Source: Ferrovibrio terrae_A (GTDB taxonomy: Bacteria; Pseudomonadota; Alphaproteobacteria; Ferrovibrionales; Ferrovibrionaceae). Taken from it: a stretch of DNA of 64,000 nucleotides. The notes under the pieces are model-generated. The model made no database searches. It was not told the DNA's origin and worked only from the letters and a program-made list of their open reading frames with translations. Position 1 is the first letter of the stretch, and every line of letters begins with the position of its first letter. Position numbers and translations under genes: made by a program. The stretch spans positions 183,220 through 247,219 of the forward strand of contig NZ_CALSAN010000002.1 in NCBI RefSeq assembly GCF_943372915.1. Direction: 5' to 3'. Positions 54,418 through 63,186 of this stretch are shown in pieces.

Positions 54418-55176
54418 TCAGCCTCCCAGATAGGCTTTGATGACTTCGGGATGGCTCTGCACTTCCGCAGGGGTGCCGAGCGCCAGCACGCGGCCGTAAT
54501 TCAGCGCCAGCACGCGGTCCGACACCTCGTTCACCAGCCCCATGTCGTGTTCGACCATCAGCACGGTGATGCCGAGTTCGTTGCGGATGTCATGGATCCA
54601 GAAGGCCATGTCCTCGGTCTCTTCGGTATTGAGGCCGGAGGACGGCTCGTCCAGCAGCAACAGCTTGGGCTCGGTGCACAGCGCGCGCGCCAGCTCCACC
54701 ACCTTGCGGGCGCCATAGGGCAGGTTGACGATATAGGTGTCGCGGTAATGCTGCAGGTCGAGGAAGTCGATCACATGCTCGACCTTCTCGCGATGCGCCA
54801 GCTCCATCCTGCGCACGCTGGGCAGGAACATCAGCTGCGAGGCGATATTGCCGCCGCGATGGGCATGGCGGCCGAGCAGCAGGTTGTGCAGCACGGTGGC
54901 ATGCTCGAACAGCTCGATATTCTGGAAGGTGCGCGCGATGCCCAATGCGGCGATTTTGTCCGGCGCCACCTGGGTGATGTCCTTGCCCTCAAAACTCAGC
55001 ACGCCGCTGGTCGGATCGTAGATGCGGCTGATCAGGTTGAACACCGTGGTCTTGCCGGCCCCGTTCGGGCCGATGATGGTGAAGACCTGGCCCTTTTCGA
55101 CGTCGAAGCTGACGCCGTCGACCGCCTTGATGCCGCCGAAGTTGATGGCGAGGTTATCGGCCTTGAACAGCGTCAC
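54418..55176 (-). CDS. livG: Branched-chain-type ABC importer ATPase LivG
   Basis: A 252-residue ATPase. Walker A is GPNGAGKTT (36-44). The signature reads PYGARKVVELARAL instead of LSGGQ, normal for LivG. Walker B is LLLLDEPSSGLN. The helical strip RTFQNIELFEHATVLHNLLL near 83 contains the Q-loop. Its ATG overlaps the livM stop. Confidence 0.93.
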   Translation of the reverse strand: MTLFKADNLAINFGGIKAVDGVSFDVEKGQVFTIIGPNGAGKTTVFNLISRIYDPTSGVLSFEGKDITQVAPDKIAALGIARTFQNIELFEHATVLHNLLLGRHAHRGGNIASQLMFLPSVRRMELAHREKVEHVIDFLDLQHYRDTYIVNLPYGARKVVELARALCTEPKLLLLDEPSSGLNTEETEDMAFWIHDIRNELGITVLMVEHDMGLVNEVSDRVLALNYGRVLALGTPAEVQSHPEVIKAYLGG

Positions 55177-56249
55177 CGGTTGCGCTCCGATTTGGTGTAG
55201 GTCTTCTGGCGCTTGAACGTCGCCTTCTTGTAGAGCGGGAACAGCGAGAAATAGAGCTTCACCTTGAGCCAGCGGCCATAGATGCCCAGCGGCTCGAACA
55301 GGATGAAGAACACCAGGATCAGGCCGAAGATGCCCGGCTCCAGGCCCGGCTGGCGCGCGATGCCATCGGGCAGGTAGTCGCGCAGGATGGCGATCAGCTG
55401 CGGCAGCGAGCCGACAAAGATGGCGCCGAAGATGGCGCCATGGATCGAGCCCAGGCCGCCCACCACCACCATCAGCAGCAGCTGGATGGAGAGCAGGATG
55501 TTGAAGGCATCGGGGGCCAGATAGCCGATCTTGTGGGCGAACAGCGTGCCGCCGAAGCCGGTGAAGCCGGCCGAGATCGAAAAGGCCAGCGTCTTGTAGG
55601 CGGCGAGATTGACGCCCATCGACTGGGCAGCGATTTCCGAATCGCGGATGGCGACAAAGGCCCGCCCGGTCGGCGAGCGCAGCAGGTTGAGCGCCGCCAG
55701 CACCGCCAGCACCAGGGCGCCGAAGGTGATGTAGTAGAACGGCACGTCATCGACGATGGCAATGCCGAGCACCTCCGGCCGGTCGACGGCAAAGCCCTTG
55801 AAGCCGCCGGTCACATGCTCCCAGCGGATCAGGATCTGCTCGATGATGAAGGCGAAAGCCAGCGTGGCGATGGCGAGATAGACGCCGGTGAGCCGCAGCG
55901 CCGGGCGGCCGATCACCGCGCCGATGATGGCCGAGAGCAGCGTCGCCACCGGGATCGAGATGAAGAAGGGCACGCCCAGATTCAGCAGGATCGCATGGGT
56001 ATAGGCCCCGATGCCGAGGAAGGCGGCATGGCCGAGCGAGACCTGCCCGGTATAGCCGGTCAGCAGCATAAGGCCGATGCCGACGATGGAGAGGATGAAG
56101 ACGTAGGAAATCTCGCCGAGCCAGAAGTCTTCCAGCACGAAGGGCGCGGCCACCAGCACGGCGATCAGCAGGCCATACCAGAAGCGGTCGACGCCGTCGC
56201 GGAACAGGTTGATGTCCTGGTTGTAATCGGTCTTGAAGAAGAAGCGCAT
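55173..56249 (-). CDS. livM: Branched-chain-type ABC importer permease LivM
   Basis: A 358-residue inner-membrane permease with about ten helices. Family strips are LLTGYTGQVSLGHAAFLGIG near 64 and SPTGRAFVAIRDSEIAAQSM near 195 (the coupling region touching the ATPase). The C-terminal 30 residues are basic and cytoplasmic. It follows livH by 13 bases. Confidence 0.93.
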   Translation of the reverse strand: MRFFFKTDYNQDINLFRDGVDRFWYGLLIAVLVAAPFVLEDFWLGEISYVFILSIVGIGLMLLTGYTGQVSLGHAAFLGIGAYTHAILLNLGVPFFISIPVATLLSAIIGAVIGRPALRLTGVYLAIATLAFAFIIEQILIRWEHVTGGFKGFAVDRPEVLGIAIVDDVPFYYITFGALVLAVLAALNLLRSPTGRAFVAIRDSEIAAQSMGVNLAAYKTLAFSISAGFTGFGGTLFAHKIGYLAPDAFNILLSIQLLLMVVVGGLGSIHGAIFGAIFVGSLPQLIAILRDYLPDGIARQPGLEPGIFGLILVFFILFEPLGIYGRWLKVKLYFSLFPLYKKATFKRQKTYTKSERNR

Positions 56250-56262
56250 GATCTGTCTGTCC

Positions 56263-57117
56263 TTACACGCGCTTGCGGCCGATATTGCCGAACAGGCCCT
56301 GCGGCCGGATGAACAGCACCGCCAGGATCACCACATAGGCGGCAACATCCTTGAATCCTTCGGCCATGTAGATGCCGGAGAACTGCTCGATCACGCCGAT
56401 CACCAGGCCGCCGATCACCGCGCCGGGGATCGAGCCGAAACCGCCCAGCACGGCGGCGGCAAAGGCCTTCAGTCCCAGCAGGCCGATGGTGGTATCGATC
56501 AGCGACACCGGTGCCAGCAGGATGCCGGCGACGGCGGCAACGCCGGCCGAGATCGCCCAGACCAGCGAGAACACCATCTTCACCGGGATGCCCATGTAAT
56601 AGGCCGCCAGCTGGTTCTGCGAGGCGGCCTGCATGGCAACGCCGATGCGGGTATAGCGGAAGAAGGCATAGAGCACGCCGCACAGGATCGCCGTGCCGAC
56701 GACGATGGACACGTTGACGTCGGCGACGATGAAGCCGCCCACCTTGGTGACGCCATCGGTGAACGGCGTGGCAAAGGCACGCGTCTCGGTGCCCCAGATC
56801 ATCGAGGCGCCGGAGCGGAACAGGAAGCCGAGCCCGATGGTGAGCATCACCACCGAGAACTGCGGCTGGCCGATCACCTGGCGCAGGATCACCGTGTCGA
56901 GCAGGTAGCCGAACACGGCCATGAACAGCACGGCGCCCAGGAAGGCGAGCCAGTAGTTCAGGCCGAAGCCCTCGATCAGCGAGAAAGCCACAAAGGCGCC
57001 CAGCATCAGCAGGTCGCCTTGGGCAAAGTTCACCATCTCGGTGGCTTTGTAGATCAGCACGAAGCCGAGCGCGATCAGGCCGTAGATACAGCCTGCCGCC
57101 AACCCGTTCAGCAGCAA
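56263..57117 (-). CDS. livH: Branched-chain-type ABC importer permease LivH
   Basis: A 284-residue permease, first gene of the operon. Strips are LAAGCIYGLIALGFVLIYKA and NFAQGDLLMLGAFVA near 7-45, and TRIGVAMQAASQNQLAAYYM near 155 (coupling region). It forms the membrane channel with LivM. The start MLLNGLAAGC is the usual one. The divergent spacer of 206 bases before it contains an operator-like palindrome. Confidence 0.93.
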   Translation of the reverse strand: MLLNGLAAGCIYGLIALGFVLIYKATEMVNFAQGDLLMLGAFVAFSLIEGFGLNYWLAFLGAVLFMAVFGYLLDTVILRQVIGQPQFSVVMLTIGLGFLFRSGASMIWGTETRAFATPFTDGVTKVGGFIVADVNVSIVVGTAILCGVLYAFFRYTRIGVAMQAASQNQLAAYYMGIPVKMVFSLVWAISAGVAAVAGILLAPVSLIDTTIGLLGLKAFAAAVLGGFGSIPGAVIGGLVIGVIEQFSGIYMAEGFKDVAAYVVILAVLFIRPQGLFGNIGRKRV

Positions 57118-57253
57118 CTGGACAATCTCGGACAGAGCTTATCCTCCCAGATAATATTCAGGCGATTCTTGGTGCCGCCATCTTGTGGTGGCAGATTAGG
57201 GAAAGCGCGCCGGACAGGTCAATCGCTTTCGCGCTCGGATGAATGCTAATCAC

Positions 57254-57268
57254 TTGACGTAGCGTCAA
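57254..57268. promoter_or_regulatory. Operator-like palindrome between livH and the MBL gene
   Basis: TTGACG-tag-CGTCAA is a perfect inverted repeat with a 3-base spacer. Each arm also resembles a -35 box, one for each direction, so a bound regulator could block both divergent promoters. No regulator gene is adjacent. Confidence 0.55.
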
Positions 57269-57323
57269 TTTTCGCCCCCTGCTGTAGCCTCGTACCGCCC
57301 AGGAAACTGCCTACGGAACCGGC

Positions 57324-58253
57324 ATGTCCATTCCCTTCATCAAACAGCTCGATTTTGCCTACGGAACAGTCAGCGGCCTAAGTCCTTTGGTGCGCCGCGT
57401 CATTGCGCAGAACCCCTCGGCTTTCACCTTCCATGGCACCGGCACCTACATCATCGGCCATGGCCGCAAGGAACAGGGCGGCGGCGGCGTCGCGGTGATC
57501 GATCCCGGCCCCGATGACCCGGCCCATATCGATGCGCTGCTGAAAAATCTCGATGGCGAGACCGTCAGCCATATCCTGATCACCCACACCCATCGCGACC
57601 ATTCGCCGGGCGCGGCGAGGCTGAAGGCGGCGACTGGCGCTGCAACCTGGGCCTTCGGCCCGCATCCGGTGCCCGAAGGCGGCCCGGCAGTGGAGGAAGG
57701 CGGCGACCATGCCTTCCGGCCCGACCATCTGCTGCAGGATGGCGACATCATCCGGGGCGCGGGCTGGACGGTGACGGCGCTGCACACGCCGGGCCATATC
57801 TCCAATCACCTGTGCTTCGCACTGCATGAGGAAAAGGCGCTGTTCAGCGGCGACCATGTGATGGGCTGGTCGACCACGGTGATCTCGCCGCCCGACGGTA
57901 GCATGACGGATTATTATGCCAGCCTGAAAAAACTGCTGCCGCGCGACGACGTGCGCTACTACCCCACCCATGGCGCACCGATCGATGCGATGAACATCAG
58001 CCATTCGCCGCAGCATTTCGTGCGCGAGCTGATCCGTCATCGCGAGGCGCGCGAGACGCAGATCCTCGATTGCCTGAAAGCCGGGCCGCAGCGCATCCCG
58101 CAGATGGTGGCGATCATGTATGCCGACATTCCGGCCTATCTGCATTCGGCCGCCGCACGCTCGGTGCTGGCACATCTGATCCATATGGTGGGCGATGGCC
58201 GCGTGGCGGTGGATGGCGGCGGCGCACCGGATGAGGCGGCGGTGTATCGCTGA
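57324..58253 (+). CDS. MBL-fold metallo-hydrolase (LACTB2-like)
   Basis: A 309-residue metallo-beta-lactamase-fold protein. The dinuclear metal motif is His88-Thr-His90-Arg-Asp92-His93 in ITHTHRDHSPGA. Further ligands are His in HTPGHISNHLCF near 155 and Asp in LFSGDHVMGW near 175. The C-terminal 60 residues are a winged-helix-like tail as in LACTB2/RNase-type proteins. Hydrolysis of a thioester, phosphoester or RNA is possible. It diverges from livH. Confidence 0.85.
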   Translation: MSIPFIKQLDFAYGTVSGLSPLVRRVIAQNPSAFTFHGTGTYIIGHGRKEQGGGGVAVIDPGPDDPAHIDALLKNLDGETVSHILITHTHRDHSPGAARLKAATGAATWAFGPHPVPEGGPAVEEGGDHAFRPDHLLQDGDIIRGAGWTVTALHTPGHISNHLCFALHEEKALFSGDHVMGWSTTVISPPDGSMTDYYASLKKLLPRDDVRYYPTHGAPIDAMNISHSPQHFVRELIRHREARETQILDCLKAGPQRIPQMVAIMYADIPAYLHSAAARSVLAHLIHMVGDGRVAVDGGGAPDEAAVYR

Positions 58254-58455
58254 CCAGCCTGGACAGACGGCCTGCGCCGACAGGCCGCAACCTGCGCTCG
58301 GCTATGCACGGCAAAGCCGCAACTTGATGTGCGGCAGTCTGTCGCGCCTGCCGGCCGCGCGGTGAGTCATCCGGGGGATCGCCGGCTGCGTAGAATAGAG
58401 ACAAAAGCCGTTCCGCCCGTCCCGTCCGTCTCAGCAGCACCGCGTCCCAGCCTCC

Positions 58456-59409
58456 ATGTCTTTCCCTGCGGGCACAGCCCTTCCGGAGCGTTTCAGTTTT
58501 CATCACCCCGAGCTGCGCCGCCCGGGTGCGGCCTTCCTGCGTGATGCCGGCCGCAACGTGATGCTGAAAATGGATTTCGGCGAGATGAAAGGCAGCCTGC
58601 CGATCGACCGCCTGGCCGGCAGCCTGCAACTGCCGCCCGATGCCGCGGATCGCGAACTGCTGGCCCTGGTGCCGCAGGCGCTGCGGTATGTGCGGCAGGT
58701 GCAGGCCGATGATCCGCTGCCCAGCGAACTGATCGAGGGCCGGCCATCCTGGATGCCGCGGCCGCATGTGCTGCAGCGTGCCATCGCCGCCGTGTGGCAG
58801 GCGGTGCAGGGCCCGATAGCGGTGCTGGAATCAAACACCCTCCCGCCACGGCCCGATCCGTCCGACACCGATGTGCGCTCGGTGGCGCGCAGCCTGCTGG
58901 GCCTGTTCCCCGATGTGACCATTGCCCAGGTGGAAGAACGCCTCGATGCCGTGATCGTCGATGTCGCCCGGGTCGACTGGCTGCGCCGGGCCACGGCCAC
59001 CCTGCAGCGCACCGTGGGCGAGCTGGCGCAATTTTCCGCCCGGCATGGCAGCGATGCCATGGGCGACCTGGCGCGGCGCAGCGCGCTGCAGCTGCGCGAG
59101 GTCACCATCTGGGGCACGGAAAAGGCGATTGTTGCGGATACGGCGGTGGGCGATATCAATCGCCTGCTGGCGGAACCGGAGCTGCTGCGCCACAAGGCCT
59201 GGCCTGCCATCTGCGCCCTGCGCGCCCTGGTGCTGGATGTGGAACCCGTGCTGCTGCACTGGCAGCAGGCGCGCCAGCGCAGTGACGGGCCGCGCCTGCG
59301 CGATCTCGAAGACATTCTGCGATTGACACTGCAACGCTATGCCGGTTTCGATCCTGCCATGTTCATGCCGACTGCCAGCAGGCTGGCAACCGGAGGCCTG
59401 GATGGTTGA
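58456..59409 (+). CDS. Unrecognised soluble protein, 317 aa
   Basis: The start MSFPAGTALPERFSFHHPEL is the first good Met after the 202-base gap. It is Ala/Leu/Arg-rich and mostly helical, without signal peptide or membrane segments. Strips such as HVLQRAIAAVWQAVQGPIAV and LRDLEDILRLTLQRYAGFDP are not family signatures I know. It ends 36 bases before the PAS gene, so the two may be co-transcribed. A regulatory or structural role is possible, but no function is proposed. Confidence 0.65.
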   Translation: MSFPAGTALPERFSFHHPELRRPGAAFLRDAGRNVMLKMDFGEMKGSLPIDRLAGSLQLPPDAADRELLALVPQALRYVRQVQADDPLPSELIEGRPSWMPRPHVLQRAIAAVWQAVQGPIAVLESNTLPPRPDPSDTDVRSVARSLLGLFPDVTIAQVEERLDAVIVDVARVDWLRRATATLQRTVGELAQFSARHGSDAMGDLARRSALQLREVTIWGTEKAIVADTAVGDINRLLAEPELLRHKAWPAICALRALVLDVEPVLLHWQQARQRSDGPRLRDLEDILRLTLQRYAGFDPAMFMPTASRLATGGLDG

Positions 59410-59445
59410 GACTCTCACCTTCCCCTCACCTGAAGGGTCTGCACG

Positions 59446-59982
59446 ATGAGCGACATGCACAACGATACGCCTGCGCCGCATCCGGCTGCGACGGCATTGC
59501 AGGTCAAAGGCTATGAAGAGCTGCCCTTGAGCGCGCTGCCGCAGTATCCGATGCTGGCGCGCTGTCATGCCGCCTGGCTGCAGGGCTGGCAGGGCCAGCG
59601 GCTGCCCGCCGTGGTCGCGGTTGAGGCCCTGCCGCCAGAGGTGCTGCCTTACACCATGCTGCTCGACTATCTGCCGGCCCAGCGCGATGTGCGGGTGCGG
59701 CTGGCCGGCAATTATGTCGGCGAGCGCACCAGCGAGGATCAGGGCGGCCGGCGGCTGGCCAATTTCTTCAATGCCCATGATGCCGAGATCGTCTTCACCA
59801 GCATGGAACTGGTGGCAACCACGCGCCGGGCCAGCCTGGCGCGCCGCAGCTATGTGTCGCTGGAGGGCAACCAGCTTAGTTACGTGCGGCTGATCCTGCC
59901 GCTGTCAGCCGATGGCAGCACGGTGACCGGCTTCTTCAAGACCATCGAACCGGCCACGCTGGTGAAACAGCCGGCTGGCTGA
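59446..59982 (+). CDS. PAS-domain protein, 178 aa
   Basis: The central part (about 60-150) follows the alphaproteobacterial PAS_5-type pattern: MLLDYLPAQRDVRVRLAGNY, then VGERTSEDQGGRRLANFFNA, then YVSLEGNQLSYVRLILPLSA. Such single-domain proteins sense small molecules or redox state. There is no output domain, so a partner is needed. It may belong with the 317-aa gene upstream. Confidence 0.8.
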   Translation: MSDMHNDTPAPHPAATALQVKGYEELPLSALPQYPMLARCHAAWLQGWQGQRLPAVVAVEALPPEVLPYTMLLDYLPAQRDVRVRLAGNYVGERTSEDQGGRRLANFFNAHDAEIVFTSMELVATTRRASLARRSYVSLEGNQLSYVRLILPLSADGSTVTGFFKTIEPATLVKQPAG

Positions 59983-60366
59983 GCATGGCAGGACCGGCCT
60001 GCGGCGCATCATTCGAAGGCACGTCTGTTCAGTGATTTTATGTACCGGCCAGACTGGCGCCATGCGGCGGGGCGCAGCCGGCAGAAAAATGCTGCCGGCT
60101 GCGCCCGGCTTAGAATTTCCGGCCGGCGCCCTATATGGGATGTGTGAACGGTGCAGGCTTTGGACGGGTATTGGCGGCAGTTGGATCGAATGGGATTGTA
60201 TTGGCCGTCTCTCGGACACCATTGGCTGCCAATCGGATGCGCTCGCAAATGATCGGCCCTGAAATATCAGGCACTTGAAACGCAGATGGCCGGGGGAGAC
60301 CCAGCCATCGCGGTTTCCGGCGGGGATGCCGGGCGGTTTAAGCGCCAGACCCTGTCTTTTTCGGCG
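59983..60366. other. 384-base gap with a strong hairpin
   Basis: No gene is seen. GGGCGCAGCCGGCAG (60070-60084) pairs perfectly with CTGCCGGCTGCGCCC (60092-60106) around a 7-base A-rich loop. There is no T-run, so it may be a rho-independent-like stop for the PAS gene, an RNA-protecting stem or a repeat. The rest of the gap shows nothing clear. Confidence 0.5.
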
Positions 60367-62016
60367 CTACGCGCCGGGCGTTGGCAGCTTGTGGCCCTTG
60401 AACTGCTCGCGCAGCTTGGTCTTCAGCAGCTTGCCGGTGGCGGTATGCGGCAGCTCGGTCACGAACACCACGTCGTCGGGCAGCCACCATTTCGCCACCC
60501 GGCTTTCGAGGAAGCCGAGCAGCTCGTCGCGGCTGACCTCCTGGCCGGGCTTCTTGATCACCAGCAGCAGCGGACGCTCCTGCCATTTTTCGTGATGCAC
60601 GCCGATCACAGCGGCCTCCTGCACGGCGGGATGGCCGACCGCAGCATTCTCCAGGTCGATTGAGGAGATCCACTCGCCACCCGACTTGATCACGTCCTTC
60701 GAGCGGTCGGTGATCTGCATGTAGCCGTCTTCATCCAGCGTGGCGACGTCGCCGGTGGTGAACCAGCCCTCGCTGTCCAGCACATTGCCGCCCTCGCCGC
60801 GGAAATAGCCGCGCGTGATCCAGGGGCCGCGCACCTTCACATTGCCAAAGGCCTTGCCGTCGCGCGGCAGTTCATTGCCGTCGTCGTCGGTGATCTTGAT
60901 CTCGACGCCATAGACGGTGCGGCCCTGCTTGGACTGCACGTCGATGCGCTTGTCCAGCGGCAGCTCGGCATGCTTCTTCAGCAGGTTGCCGGTGGTGCCC
61001 AGCGGCGACATCTCGGTCATGCCCCAGGCATGGATGACGAAGCAGTTGAGCTGCTTGGCGAAACGCTCGATCATCGCGCGCGGCGCGGCGCTGCCGCCGA
61101 TCACGCAGCGCTCGATCTTGATATCAGCCTTGAGATCGAGCGACGGGTTGGCATCGATATACTGGAAGAAGGCGAGCCAGACGGTGGGCACACCGAGCGA
61201 GAAGTTGCACTTCTCGTCGCGCAGCAGCTCATACACGCTCTTGCCATCCAGCGCCGGGCCGGGGAAGACCAGCTTGGCGCCGCTCATGCAGGCGCCATAG
61301 GGCACGCCCCAGGCATTGGCATGGAACAGCGGCACGATCACCAGCGCAGAGTCGCCCGAGCCGAGGTTGAGGCCGTCGCGCTGGCACACCGCATAGGAGT
61401 GCAGCACGGTGGAGCGGTGGGAAAACAGCACGCCCTTCGGATTGCCGGTGGTGCCCGAAGTGTAGCAGAGCGACGACGCCGTGCGCTCATCGAATTCCGG
61501 CCAGGCGAAATCGGGCTTTTCCTTGCCGATCAGGTCCTCGTAGCATAGCAGATTGGGAATCTTGCTGTCCTTGGGCATATGCGCGGCATCGGTCAGCAGC
61601 ACGAAGGCCTTCACGGTCTTCAGCTGCGGCGCCAGCTTCTCGATGATCGGCAGGAAGGTGAGGTCGAGGAACAGATACTGATCCTCGGCATGGTTGACGA
61701 TGTAGTCGATCTGCTCGGGGAACAGGCGCGGATTGACGGTGTGCAGCACCGCGCCCATGCCCGAGACGCCGTAATACAGCTCGAAATGGCGGTAGGTGTT
61801 CCAGGCCAGGGTGCCGATGCGGTCGCCCAGCTTGACGCCCAGCTTGGTCAGCGCATTAGCCAGCTGCTTGGAGCGGTCGCGCAGGTCGCGATAGGTGTAG
61901 CGATGGATCGGGCCTTCGACGGTGCGGGTCACGATCTCCGTCTTGCTGTGATAAAGCGCGGCATACTCGATCAATTGCGAGATCAGCAGCGGACGGTCCT
62001 GAACCAGACCCAGCAT
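60367..62016 (-). CDS. Fatty-acyl-CoA ligase (AMP-forming), 549 aa
   Basis: An ANL-superfamily ligase. The P-loop is CYTSGTTGNPKGVLFSHRS near 190; the middle motifs are HAWGMTEMSPLGTTGN near 335 and GWFTTGDVATLDEDGYMQIT near 418; the C-terminal catalytic Lys is in LPHTATGKLLKTKLRE near 530. The N-terminal strip FELYYGVSGMGAVLHTVNPR fits medium/long-chain fatty-acid ligases. It activates acids with ATP and CoA. It is followed, with 119 bases between, in the same direction by the enoyl-CoA hydratase upstream gene, so they may be one unit for beta-oxidation. Confidence 0.92.
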   Translation of the reverse strand: MLGLVQDRPLLISQLIEYAALYHSKTEIVTRTVEGPIHRYTYRDLRDRSKQLANALTKLGVKLGDRIGTLAWNTYRHFELYYGVSGMGAVLHTVNPRLFPEQIDYIVNHAEDQYLFLDLTFLPIIEKLAPQLKTVKAFVLLTDAAHMPKDSKIPNLLCYEDLIGKEKPDFAWPEFDERTASSLCYTSGTTGNPKGVLFSHRSTVLHSYAVCQRDGLNLGSGDSALVIVPLFHANAWGVPYGACMSGAKLVFPGPALDGKSVYELLRDEKCNFSLGVPTVWLAFFQYIDANPSLDLKADIKIERCVIGGSAAPRAMIERFAKQLNCFVIHAWGMTEMSPLGTTGNLLKKHAELPLDKRIDVQSKQGRTVYGVEIKITDDDGNELPRDGKAFGNVKVRGPWITRGYFRGEGGNVLDSEGWFTTGDVATLDEDGYMQITDRSKDVIKSGGEWISSIDLENAAVGHPAVQEAAVIGVHHEKWQERPLLLVIKKPGQEVSRDELLGFLESRVAKWWLPDDVVFVTELPHTATGKLLKTKLREQFKGHKLPTPGA

Positions 62017-62135
62017 GGGCTTCCTCCTGTTGAAGCTTTTTTGTGTAATGAGAAGCGCAGTCTATGGGCCGGCCAAATGCGCTGCAAGCCGGTGGCCCGC
62101 CCCGGCAGCGCATTCCGTGGCGTCAGTCCAGCAAA

Positions 62136-62942
62136 TCAGTGCCCCGTAAACACCGGCTTGCGTTTCTCCAGGAAGGCATCGCGGCCTTCGGCGAAATCGG
62201 CCGAGTTGAACAGCAGGGCCTGGCCATCGGCCTCCTGCGCCAGCAGGGTCTCCAGCGGCTGCGGCCCGCGCGCCAGTGTGGCCTTGATGAACCCGACCGG
62301 CAGCGGTGCCAGGCTGGCGAATTTCGCCGCCAGCGCGAGGGCGGCCTGCAGAACCTCGCCTGCAGGCACGGCCTGATCGGCCAGGCCGATGCGAACCGCC
62401 GTGTCGCCGTCGATCTCCTCGGCCAGCATCAGCAGCCGCTTGACCCAACCGGCATTGACTCGCTGCGGCACCGTCCACAGCGCCGCCATGTCGGGCATCA
62501 GGCCGACCTTGCCGAAGGAGCAGCAGAATTTTGCATCCTTCGCCGTCACCACCTGGTCGCAGAGCAGTGCCAGCGACATGCCGGCGCCATAGGCAAAGCC
62601 CTCCACGGCGGCGATCACCGGTTTCGGCCCCGCCACCAGCAGGCGGGCCAGGCGATGCAGGTTGGCCAGGCGGGTGCGGCCCGCCACGCCGGTCACATTC
62701 TGCATCGACGAGATATCACCGCCGGCGCAGAAGGTGCCGCCATTGCCGGTCAGCACAATGGCGCGCACGCCCTCATCAGCCAATGCCGCATCGACCGCCG
62801 CCATCAGTTCAGCGCGCAACTCCAGCGATAGAGCATTGCGCTTGGCGGTGTAGTTGAGGCGAATCACCCGCACGCCAGACGGGATATTGGGGGCTGCGTC
62901 CCCCGCCGATTCGATGACAACAAGGGGCTGCGAGGTGGTCAT
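62136..62942 (-). CDS. Enoyl-CoA hydratase/isomerase family protein
   Basis: The start MTTSQPLVVIESAGDAAPNI gives 268 residues. Crotonase strips are TGNGGTFCAGGDISSM near 65 and AAVEGFAYGAGMSLALLCDQ near 105. In the active-site loop it reads CCSFGKVGLMPDMAALW; the first hydratase Glu is missing and only an acidic residue (Asp) at the second position remains. This is the isomerase-like (ECI/PaaG) pattern, so a Delta3-Delta2 isomerase is as likely as a hydratase. It lies upstream of the fatty-acyl-CoA ligase in the same direction. Confidence 0.88.
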   Translation of the reverse strand: MTTSQPLVVIESAGDAAPNIPSGVRVIRLNYTAKRNALSLELRAELMAAVDAALADEGVRAIVLTGNGGTFCAGGDISSMQNVTGVAGRTRLANLHRLARLLVAGPKPVIAAVEGFAYGAGMSLALLCDQVVTAKDAKFCCSFGKVGLMPDMAALWTVPQRVNAGWVKRLLMLAEEIDGDTAVRIGLADQAVPAGEVLQAALALAAKFASLAPLPVGFIKATLARGPQPLETLLAQEADGQALLFNSADFAEGRDAFLEKRKPVFTGH

Positions 62943-63186
62943 GTGGGCGTTCTCCTGGCAGGGAATCGGTCTGGATTCCCCGGTATTCATCGTGATTTGG
63001 GCTGATCGAAACTTTATTACCGATCATCTCTGCACAGATTTTATTCAAACTGTTCAGTTCTAGGCATGAGTGTAACCGAAGAGCCACAGTTCCCGGCCAC
63101 GGCGGCCATATTACCGGGTAAGTGTTTGTCGCACAGGGTCTTCTCTGGTTATCTCAGGCGGAATTTTTCTCTCGGAGGTTTGCCCT

